Positions 35,006-41,113 of a stretch of DNA of 41,113 nt are shown here, one piece after another; within the stretch, counting starts at the first letter, position 1, and every line of letters starts with the position of its first letter. Origin of the DNA: CAZAYP01 sp964489425 [NCBI: uncultured Verrucomicrobiota bacterium]. GTDB lineage: Bacteria; Verrucomicrobiota; Kiritimatiellia; RZYC01. The stretch is from NCBI GenBank assembly GCA_964489425.1, contig CAZAYP010000050.1:1-41113 (forward strand). Reading direction: 5' to 3'. The notes under the pieces were generated by a model. It was not told the DNA's origin. It did not search any database and was given only the letters and a program-made list of their open reading frames with translations. The position numbers were made by a program, and so were the translations under genes.

Positions 35006-35085
35006 TTTCCAATCCTTGGAAAACGCGGCCTGGATTTTTCCAATGTTTGGAAAATCGCGTCCGGTTTTTTCCAATGTTTGGAAAA
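35006..35085. repeat. 31-bp-period array of three TTTCCAA...TTGGAAAA palindromes
   Basis: Three imperfect palindromes with the core TTTCCAAT-N-TTGGAAAA lie at 35006-35023, 35035-35054 and 35065-35085. The CC of each half-site is exactly 31 bp from the next (35009, 35040, 35071). Spacers also share a CGCG...CC-GG pattern. The period is close to three helical turns, so proteins bound to each would face the same side of the DNA. The array lies upstream of a candidate promoter for the spermidine-synthase-like gene. No other copy was found in the window. Confidence 0.7.
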
Positions 35086-35130
35086 CCCGGGTAGCCGCCG
35101 GCCCCGCCGGTTGTAGCCTTGTTTGCGCGG

Positions 35131-35159
35131 TTGCTATTTTGAACCGGGATCAATAGTAT
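35131..35159 (+). promoter_or_regulatory. Candidate promoter of the spermidine-synthase-like/TPR gene
   Basis: TTGCTA (35131-35136) and TAGTAT (35154-35159), each matching consensus at four of six positions, are separated by 17 nt. Transcription from about 35166 would leave a leader of about 20 nt containing AGGCGG before the ATG at 35187. The 31-bp palindrome array lies 45-125 bp upstream. Confidence 0.5.
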
Positions 35160-35186
35160 GGCCGCGCTTTAAAACAGGCGGTGCGC

Positions 35187-37385
35187 ATGACCAATCAACG
35201 GAAAATTTTGATTTGCTACGCGACGACGTTCATTGCCAGCGCGTGCATCATGGTCTTGGAACTCGTGGCCGGACGGATCCTCTCGCGCTACCTCGGCCAG
35301 TCGCTCTACACCTGGACCAGCGTGATTGGCGTGGTGCTGGCCGGGATCTCCGTGGGCAACTATGTCGGCGGCCGCCTGGCGGACCGGTTCGAGGCGGAGC
35401 GGACCCTGGCGGTGCTGTTCACGCTGGCGGCGCTGGCCTGCCTGGTGGTGCCGGGGCTGAACCGGCTGGCCGGCGCGCTGGAGTTTGTCTGGCGCGGGTC
35501 GTGGCCGCTGCGTATCTTCATCCACGTCACGGCCGTGTTCCTGCTGCCGTCGGCGATCCTCGGCACGATCTCGCCGGTGGTGGCGCGCCAGGCGCTGCGG
35601 CTGAACGACCGCACCGGCCGGACCATCGGCGGGGTGTACGCCTGCGGCACGGCCGGCAGCATCCTGGGCACGTTCCTGGCCGGGTACTGGCTGATCGCGG
35701 CGCTGGGCACGTTCGCCATCCTCACCGTGCTCTCGGTGATCCTCGCGGCCCTGGCCCTGTACTACGGGATCCGGTTCTGGCTGGCGCGCCTGGGCCTGGT
35801 GGTGGGCCTCATGGCGCTGGGGCTGGCGCTCGCGCCGGGATCGGCCGCGGCCCGCCTGGGCGGGTGGCTGGGCCTGCGCGAGGCGGCCGACCCCGAGATC
35901 ACCTACCTGGACGAAAGTAACTACAACTACATCGCGATCAAGAAGGCGGCCGAGAACCCCAACCTGCGCGGCATGTACCTCGACAAGCTGCTGCACACCG
36001 TCGTTGATTTATCCGACCCGCTCGATCTGCAGTACGAGTACACCTGGGTCTACGCCAGCGCCGTGGACCTGCTGGTGCCCACCAACACCCCGGTGTCGGC
36101 CCTGGTCATCGGCGGCGGCGGGTTCGCGTTCCCGCAATACCTGGAGCTGCGCCGGCCGGGCAGCCGGGTGGAGGTGGCGGAGATCGATCCGGCCGTGACC
36201 CGCGCGGCGTTCGCCGCCTGCGGCCTGCGCCCGGACACGACCCTGCGCATCCACAACATGGACGCGCGCAACCTGGTCACCGACCTGCTCGCCGGCCGCG
36301 GCGGCCTGGCGCTGCCCGCGGGCGGCTTCGACTTTGTGTTCGGCGACTCGATCAACGACTACTCCGTGCCGTTCCACCTGACCACGCGCGAGTTCGCCCA
36401 GCAGGTGTACGACCTGCTGGATGAGCAGGGCTGCTACCTGTTCAACCTGATCGACATGCTCACCGTGGGCCGGTTCCTGGGCGCGGTGATCAACACCTGC
36501 GCGGCGGTGTTCCCGGAAGTGGCCGTGGTAGCCTGCCACGGCCAGCAGGACCGGGACACGTTCGTGGTGGTGTGCGCCAAGCAGAAGATCCCCATCAACG
36601 AGATGATGCTGCGGCTGCGCGCCGAGTACCCCTTCAAGGGCCACCTGCTCAGCGCCGCGGAGATCGCCCGCCTGCGCCAGGACCAGCCGGTGCTGACCGA
36701 CGACTACGCGCCGGTCGAGAACATGCTCGCGGGCGTGGTGCGCCAGGACACGGGCGGCGTGGTGGAGAAGCTGAACCGCGAGGCCATCCGCCGGGCGCAG
36801 GCCGGCGACCTGGCCGGCGCGCAGGCCATGTACCGCAAGGCGCTGCGCCTGGCGCCGGCGGCGGGCAACACGTGGTACAACATCGGCATCACCTGCCAGC
36901 AGTTCGGCATGCCGCGCGAGGCGGAGACCGCGTTCCAGACCGCGCTGCGCATCAACCCGGCCAACCTGCGGGCGCGCAACAACCTCGCCCTGATGTTTGC
37001 CCAATCCGGCCGGCTGGCCGAGGCCATTGCCCAGTGGGAGCAGGTCGTGGCCGTGGACGGATGCGCGCTGGACGTGCTCAACAACCTGGGCAACGCCTAC
37101 GCGCTGACCAACGACTACCGGCGCGCCCTGCAGTCGTGGAAGCAGGCCGTGACCATCCAGCCCAACTACGCCGACGCCTGGCTCAACATGGCCACGGCCA
37201 GCGCCGCCCAACGCAACCCGGCCCAGGCCCAGCAATACTATGAACACGCCCTCCAGCTGCGGCCGGACGACTCGCGCAGCCACGCCTTGTACGGCCAGTT
37301 CCTGCTGAACCAGGGCCGCGAAGACGAGGCGCGCCGCCAGTTCGACATGGCCCGCCAACTGCAAACCACCACCAAGACCCTGTAA
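35187..37385 (+). CDS. Membrane-bound spermidine-synthase-like protein with C-terminal TPRs
   Basis: The protein has 732 residues from the ATG at 35187; a GTG at 35181 would crowd the Shine-Dalgarno. Residues about 5-230 hold six or seven membrane helices (LELVAGRILSRYLGQSLYTW, PSAILGTISPVVARQAL), as in the N-terminal part of membrane-linked SpeE relatives. A Rossmann methyltransferase-like domain follows: GGGGF at 309-313, EIDP (E332, D334), GDS (D387) and TDDYAPVEN (504-512). Residues about 530-730 are TPRs. The canonical GGGDG and VDSTDP of true spermidine synthase are changed to GGGGF and GDSIND, so polyamine synthesis is doubtful. An outer-membrane barrel gene follows by 22 bp. Confidence 0.85.
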   Translation: MTNQRKILICYATTFIASACIMVLELVAGRILSRYLGQSLYTWTSVIGVVLAGISVGNYVGGRLADRFEAERTLAVLFTLAALACLVVPGLNRLAGALEFVWRGSWPLRIFIHVTAVFLLPSAILGTISPVVARQALRLNDRTGRTIGGVYACGTAGSILGTFLAGYWLIAALGTFAILTVLSVILAALALYYGIRFWLARLGLVVGLMALGLALAPGSAAARLGGWLGLREAADPEITYLDESNYNYIAIKKAAENPNLRGMYLDKLLHTVVDLSDPLDLQYEYTWVYASAVDLLVPTNTPVSALVIGGGGFAFPQYLELRRPGSRVEVAEIDPAVTRAAFAACGLRPDTTLRIHNMDARNLVTDLLAGRGGLALPAGGFDFVFGDSINDYSVPFHLTTREFAQQVYDLLDEQGCYLFNLIDMLTVGRFLGAVINTCAAVFPEVAVVACHGQQDRDTFVVVCAKQKIPINEMMLRLRAEYPFKGHLLSAAEIARLRQDQPVLTDDYAPVENMLAGVVRQDTGGVVEKLNREAIRRAQAGDLAGAQAMYRKALRLAPAAGNTWYNIGITCQQFGMPREAETAFQTALRINPANLRARNNLALMFAQSGRLAEAIAQWEQVVAVDGCALDVLNNLGNAYALTNDYRRALQSWKQAVTIQPNYADAWLNMATASAAQRNPAQAQQYYEHALQLRPDDSRSHALYGQFLLNQGREDEARRQFDMARQLQTTTKTL

Positions 37386-37407
37386 AAACAAAACAAGGAT
37401 ATCGACC

Positions 37408-38505
37408 ATGCCCACGGGAAAAAACCTGCTGTTGTTGAGCATGCTGGCCGCCACCTGCGGAGCGCCCGTTGCCATGGCCGGGCTCGCCGCGGGCCGCGGA
37501 TTCGCGGAGGATGACCTGCGCCCCCTGAGCCTCAAGGGCGGCCTGGGCCTGATGAAGTTCGACAAGGGCACGATCGATGAAACGGCCCGTGCCTGGGACG
37601 GCACGCCCCAGGACGAGTACCAGGCCTACCTTTCCAACTATACCCTGGACGAGCTGGGGTTCACCGACAACTATTACACCTTTAACGTGAACCTCGAGCA
37701 GCAGTGGCAGTTTTTCACCCTGCAGCTCGATGCCATGTACTCGCAGCCCTCCGCCTCGGCGGTCGCCCGCATGCACGACACGGCCAGCCCCGTGCCGGAT
37801 CACAAAAAAGGCTATTACATCGGCGTCGACGATGTGGAGTATAACGGGAACAAGTACGAGTACATGTTCATCCCCAACGGCACCCGTTTCAGCTCCGACC
37901 TCCAGGCCGGCAGCCTGGAGATCAAGGGGCTGATCACCCCGGTCAGCTTTGTGACCGAGCAGGGGTTCAAGTTTACGCCCTGGATTTTCGTGGGCGTGCT
38001 GGGACTGATCGGCAACTACACCATTGACGCCGGCCCGGCGCGCGGCACGGTGCAGTACGAGATCCCGCCCGAAACCTACGTGGTGGGCGGCAAGGGCACC
38101 GGCACCACCGGCGGCGCCCTCCCCGAGGTGGGCGTGGGCGGCGAGCTGCGCATCAAGCTGGGCGAGATGGCCACCGGCGATGCGTTCCTGTCCGTGCAGG
38201 GCAATGTCGGGTACCTCCAATGGGACGGCCGCACCGGCGACTTCGGCATCCAGTCGCGCCGCGAAAAGGACATTGACCTCAAGTACCTGCACTACGAGCT
38301 GGCCGCGCAGCTTGAGCTGCCCATCTCGTACGAGTACGAGCTGGCGCTGATCCTGGGCGTGCGGGCGCGCAAAACCACGGCCAACGCGGACGCCACGGCC
38401 TCGGACCGCTCCGCGGAATCCCAGGACAATTTAAACGAAAAGTACGACAAGCACATCGAGCTTGAAATGACCCAGTTGCAGGCTTACGCGGGCCTGTTGT
38501 TCTAA
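37408..38505 (+). CDS. Outer-membrane beta-barrel protein, function unknown
   Basis: The protein has 365 residues from the ATG at 37408, with AAGGA eight bases upstream. Residues 1-24 form a signal peptide (ending PVAMA). The mature part alternates polar and hydrophobic residues in beta-strand-like stretches rich in Tyr, Trp and Gly, and ends in LLF, with the C-terminal aromatic residue recognised by BAM. No specific porin family is recognised. It lies 22 bp after the spermidine-synthase-like/TPR gene and is probably co-transcribed. Its presence supports a diderm envelope. Confidence 0.75.
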   Translation: MPTGKNLLLLSMLAATCGAPVAMAGLAAGRGFAEDDLRPLSLKGGLGLMKFDKGTIDETARAWDGTPQDEYQAYLSNYTLDELGFTDNYYTFNVNLEQQWQFFTLQLDAMYSQPSASAVARMHDTASPVPDHKKGYYIGVDDVEYNGNKYEYMFIPNGTRFSSDLQAGSLEIKGLITPVSFVTEQGFKFTPWIFVGVLGLIGNYTIDAGPARGTVQYEIPPETYVVGGKGTGTTGGALPEVGVGGELRIKLGEMATGDAFLSVQGNVGYLQWDGRTGDFGIQSRREKDIDLKYLHYELAAQLELPISYEYELALILGVRARKTTANADATASDRSAESQDNLNEKYDKHIELEMTQLQAYAGLLF

Positions 38506-38544
38506 CAACCCCGCTGGCGTCCGGATCGGGGGGCGGGAGCCCCG

Positions 38545-38576
38545 CGCCACGTAGCACGGTCCTCCCGGGCCGTGTT
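38545..38576. repeat. Dispersed hairpin repeat E, copy 2 (inverted)
   Basis: CACGGTCC (38555-38562) pairs with GGGCCGTG (38567-38574), with one G-T pair and a 4-nt loop, and is preceded by GCCACGTAG. In reverse complement it matches 24914-24945. It lies between the convergent barrel-protein and flippase genes and could also act in 3'-end formation. Confidence 0.65.
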
Positions 38577-38592
38577 CTCTCTTACCGGCCGG

Positions 38593-40092
38593 CTACGCGC
38601 CGCGCGGCCACCGGCGCCGGGCGAGATCGCGGGTCGCAGTCCGTTCCTCTGCGGAAAAGATCCCGAACCAGGCCAACGCCGCGAACACGGCCGCGGCCAC
38701 GATGCCGTACGCGCAGCGCCAGGCCAGCGGGACCGGCAACGCGGCCGGCACGAGCAGCACGAGGCTGGCCAGCAGGCCCAGCGCCGCCGCGCGCACCGCC
38801 GACCGGCCGGCGGGCACGAAGCGCAGGCCCAGCAGGTACATCACCGCCATGTCGCCCGCCGCGCGCACCACCCAGGCCACGGCCGCGCCAGGGAGTCCGT
38901 AGGTGCGCGTCAACCACCAGGCCAGCACCAGGTACAAAGGAAACTCCACCAGGTGCACCCAGGCCGGCAGGTCCGGCCGGCCCACACCCTGCAGCAAAAT
39001 AAACGGCAGGTAGCTCAGCCCACTGAAATATATGCCCACCGCCAGCCAGCGCATGACCGGCCCGCTCTGCGCCCCGAAACTTCCGCCCAGCCACAACTGC
39101 AAGGCTTCCGGCGCCACGGCCACAATGGCCAAGACCACGAGGAACAGGGCCGCCTGCAGGATTTTTACGCTCCGGCCGAACAGCTGGCCCACGGCCTCCG
39201 GCTGCATCACGAACCGGGCGGCGATCACCGGGAACAGCACCGCCACCAGCGCCCGCGGGAAAATCAGCAGCTTGACCACGATTTCCGCGGGCGTCACGAA
39301 GAACGTGACCATGGCCACGGAGATCAGCGCCCCAATGATAAAGCGGTCCACCTGGTTCATCAGCGGCACCAGCAGGTTGGAGATGGTCATCCAGCCACCC
39401 AGGGAGAACAGCGGCCGCAGCCAGGCGCGGCTGACGCCGTGGCGCCGGCGCAGCTCCGGCTGCGCGGCCAGGCACGCGCCAAGGTAGACCAGCCACTCGA
39501 TCAGCCGGCCGGCCACCAGGACGCCCACCACGGCGAACAGGCTGCGCGAAAAGGGCAACACGCACAGCGGGCCGAGAAACGTGAAGGACCCGGTGAATAT
39601 CTGGATGACGTTGATGAGCTTGAACCGCTGGAATGCCTGCAACACCCCGATCAAGGCCACCGTGCCGGTCACCAGCGGCAGGCCGGCGGCCACGACGTAC
39701 AACGCGCGGATCGTCTCGGCCTGCAGCTCCGGCGCGATCTTCAGCAGGTCGCGCACCATCCACGGCGTCAGCGCCGCAACCAGGCCGGCGGCCAGCACGC
39801 CCACCAGGAACATGGTGGCCAGCGCGGTCCAGAACAGGCCGGGGATATCGCCGGCCCGCCCGGCGCCCAGCTTCTCAGCCACCAGCTTGGTCAACGCGCG
39901 GCCCAGGCCGAGGTCGAAAATGCTGAAGTAGCCGACCAGCATCCAGGCGATGGTCAGCGTGCCGAACCGCGCGTCGCCCAGGCCGCGGATCAGCGGCGGG
40001 ATGGCCACCAGGGCCACGGCCATGGGCAGGCACATGCCGGCCAGGTTCCACAGCGTGTGGCGGGCGACGTTGTTATGCGCGGGTGACGTCAT
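38593..40092 (-). CDS. Wzx-type polysaccharide flippase (MATE/MOP superfamily)
   Basis: The protein has 499 residues from the ATG at 40092. About 12-14 membrane helices are present. The start HNNVARHTLWNLAGMCLPMA, the loop FSIFDLGLGRALTKLVAEKL and SLGGWMTISNLLVPLMNQVD are typical of polysaccharide-biosynthesis flippases that move undecaprenyl-linked repeat units across the inner membrane. It is a plausible exporter for a glycan made with the GDP-D-rhamnose of the 29-32 kb operon, although it lies about 6 kb away. The upstream end overlaps the degraded cupin gene. Confidence 0.88.
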   Translation of the reverse strand: MTSPAHNNVARHTLWNLAGMCLPMAVALVAIPPLIRGLGDARFGTLTIAWMLVGYFSIFDLGLGRALTKLVAEKLGAGRAGDIPGLFWTALATMFLVGVLAAGLVAALTPWMVRDLLKIAPELQAETIRALYVVAAGLPLVTGTVALIGVLQAFQRFKLINVIQIFTGSFTFLGPLCVLPFSRSLFAVVGVLVAGRLIEWLVYLGACLAAQPELRRRHGVSRAWLRPLFSLGGWMTISNLLVPLMNQVDRFIIGALISVAMVTFFVTPAEIVVKLLIFPRALVAVLFPVIAARFVMQPEAVGQLFGRSVKILQAALFLVVLAIVAVAPEALQLWLGGSFGAQSGPVMRWLAVGIYFSGLSYLPFILLQGVGRPDLPAWVHLVEFPLYLVLAWWLTRTYGLPGAAVAWVVRAAGDMAVMYLLGLRFVPAGRSAVRAAALGLLASLVLLVPAALPVPLAWRCAYGIVAAAVFAALAWFGIFSAEERTATRDLARRRWPRGA

Positions 40093-40438
40093 GGCCTGCA
40101 ACAATACCCGCCGGCTCCGCGCAGTACCAAGTAAAAAGGGACCACTCACGCGCTGCCGCCGGCAGGCTAAGCATCCGCTGCAGAAGCGCCTTTGGGCAGA
40201 TGGGAATGCACCAGGAATCGCCCGGTGTCGTGTCGTATTCCATGGCCCCGATCTTCAAAATGATGTGCCCCTTCACGAGCTATCCCGTCTGTTCATACGG
40301 ATGCGCATGGTCGGGCAAGGCGCGGTTCGTGGCCAGCAGGAACTCGGTCATCAGCGTTCGTTCGCCGAACACCAGGGTCTTCTGCCGGATGCCGGGCTGC
40401 GGGTCGGGATAGCCTTCCGTAGGGTGCTTCTCAAACAT
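40073..40438 (-). pseudogene. Cupin-domain gene broken by an in-frame TAG and a degraded 3' end
   Basis: From the ATG at 40438 the frame reads MFEKHPTEGYPDPQPGIRQK and then LLATNRALPDHAHPYEQTG, followed by TAG (40280-40282). It then continues in the same frame with LVKGHIILKIGAMEYDTTPG and DSWCIP. Together this is a standard cupin (HxHxxEQxGYLVxG...PGDSWCIP), and the TAG stands where family members have Tyr, so one base change from TAC or TAT explains it. After CIP the expected VxHGA segment is not in frame, which suggests a further frameshift or truncation. Metal ligands H-x-H and E are present in the first part. A C9 run precedes the start. Confidence 0.7.
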
Positions 40439-40464
40439 GGGGGGGGGCATCCTTTCACGATATT

Positions 40465-40773
40465 TCAATGTTTCAGGATCATCACCGTCAAGGCAATGCC
40501 GCCGATGATCGCGGCGCCCCAGAGCAGGCTTCCGACCGCCCCGTAAGGATGAAGAATCATGGTTTTGTAGTAGTGGAACTTACACCACGACCCGGTGAAC
40601 GGCGCGCTGCCCGGAAAGTGCAGCGTATGCCCTGGTTGGCCGCAGACGATACAGAATCCGCAGAACCCGCGCGGCACGCCCTGGTCCTCCAAGGTCTGGG
40701 GATGCTTCTGCCACAGGCTGCAGTAGCACCAGCCGTGATGCCATTTCTCGCCGCGCGGAACAGGATCGTTCAT
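40465..40773 (-). CDS. Small Cys/His-rich protein with C-terminal membrane helix, unknown
   Basis: The protein has 102 residues from the ATG at 40773. It carries a cluster of possible metal ligands: C16, C18, C38, C41, C44, H49, H52, C64 and H67. The signature is CYC, then GFCGFCIVCGQPGHTLHFPG, then GSWCKFHYYK. One hydrophobic helix (about 79-98) precedes a short basic end. The pattern suggests a zinc-binding domain on the cytoplasmic side of a tail-anchored protein. I do not recognise a named family. It ends 26 bp before the cupin remnant start. Confidence 0.6.
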   Translation of the reverse strand: MNDPVPRGEKWHHGWCYCSLWQKHPQTLEDQGVPRGFCGFCIVCGQPGHTLHFPGSAPFTGSWCKFHYYKTMILHPYGAVGSLLWGAAIIGGIALTVMILKH

Positions 40774-40939
40774 CCCTTTTCTTCAGCCTCGGTAGCGCCC
40801 AATCCCCGGTTGACCTGCGCTCGGTACGGCACCGTCTCAATCCCATTTCCCTTGCCGACGGCGCGCACCACCGGAACCTTGCCGGTGGAGCGCAGCGGAA
40901 TCGGCGTAGCGTTCCAAGCGGATGTTCGAGTGTTCGCGC

Positions 40940-41111
40940 CTATTCTCCGCCGATGAGTTCTGTACTGCCATCCCTCTTGTTTACCAAGATGGTAAAATGC
41001 ATGGGATGCCCCTCCCACAATTCAAAAGCAACATCGGCATTGTCATGCTGGTAGAAGAACTCATACCAATCACGCTAGAGAATCGGTATAAACCCCCTGG
41101 ACGTAGCGTTT
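40940..41111 (-). pseudogene. C-terminal part of an unknown gene, with a probable frameshift, cut by the window edge
   Basis: From about 41071 to the TAG at 40940-40942, one minus-strand frame reads as a plausible protein end: DWYEFFYQHDNADVAFELWE, then GHPMHFTILVNKRDGSTELI and GGE. Upstream, the same frame has a TAG. A neighbouring frame from the window edge reads KRYVQGVYTDSLA and then TGA. Removing one base near 41072 would join these as SLADWYEFF, so the gene either has a one-base insertion or begins with a different structure. No family is recognised. The remaining part lies outside the window. Confidence 0.4.
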
Positions 41112-41113
41112 GC

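Noticed and set aside
35006-35085. Interpretation of the 31-bp array as a mini CRISPR
   Set aside because: The period is uniform but the intervening 10-13 nt are similar to each other rather than unique, and they are too short for spacers.
34784-35116. 110-codon plus-strand frame after the transglycosylase
   Set aside because: It runs through repeat A and the palindrome array; its coding look comes from the repeated units.
36009-37604. 531-codon minus-strand frame over the spermidine-synthase-like gene
   Set aside because: Shadow frame crossing two real plus-strand genes and their intergenic gap.
40770-41018. Open frame of 82 codons overlapping the Cys-rich gene start by four bases
   Set aside because: It starts with GTG inside the better-supported C-terminal coding stretch at 40940-41071, and the translated sequence has no recognisable features. 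The four-base overlap alone is weak support.

Overview
This is a GC-rich (roughly two-thirds G+C by eye) stretch of a Gram-negative bacterial chromosome. The best fit is the PVC group, near Verrucomicrobiota/Kiritimatiellota. Support comes from giant secreted proteins built of Ig-like, lamin-tail, BACON-like and TSP3 modules with a shared C-terminal module; an EF-Tu whose switch I lacks the usual RGIT sequence; an outer-membrane barrel and an O-antigen-type nucleotide-sugar locus; and several families of short dispersed hyphenated inverted repeats. The affiliation is inference.

Layout. (1) 1-1362, minus strand: 5' part of tuf, with tRNA-Thr(GGT) just upstream and a strong promoter carrying an A-rich UP-like element. 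(2) 1.4-23.4 kb: mostly surface/secreted genes on the minus strand. They are a serine-less esterase-like protein, a 1909-residue protein with an embedded endonuclease/exonuclease/phosphatase (EEP) domain, a 2490-residue protein with eight BACON-like repeats, a TolB-like propeller and an HExxHxxxGxxDE metallopeptidase motif, and a 1378-residue RHS/YD-repeat protein. Small housekeeping or orphan genes lie between them: a two-helix membrane protein, a MazG-like pyrophosphohydrolase, an M28 peptidase and a HEAT-repeat protein. (3) 23.5-25.7 kb: a defence/stress patch with brnT (interrupted by an in-frame TAG), brnA, a convergent vapBC pair, several repeats and a remnant of an SGNH-type hydrolase. 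(4) 25.7-33.2 kb, minus strand: a YihY/BrkB-cNMP fusion, a TMTC-like GT-C membrane protein with TPRs, and an envelope-sugar operon (TIM-barrel isomerase-like protein, gmd, rmd, LPG-synthase-type membrane protein) directly behind rpsU and its terminator. (5) 33.3-38.5 kb, plus strand: yraN, a MltD-like lytic transglycosylase, a spermidine-synthase-like/TPR membrane protein preceded by a 31-bp-period palindrome array, and an outer-membrane barrel. (6) 38.6-41.1 kb, minus strand: a Wzx-type flippase, a broken cupin gene, a Cys/His-rich membrane-anchored protein and a frameshifted gene fragment at the window edge.

How the parts fit. gmd plus rmd are expected to make GDP-D-rhamnose. The nearby LPG-synthase-like, TMTC-like and flippase proteins are plausible partners in building or moving a surface glycan. 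The giant proteins probably form an extracellular or cell-surface layer. The most unusual signals are the helically phased palindrome array at 35006-35085, the CLCA-type peptidase motif in a BACON/propeller scaffold, the shared C-terminal module of the two largest proteins, a terminator-like hairpin between the tuf promoter and the tRNA, and two genes each broken by a single TAG codon.
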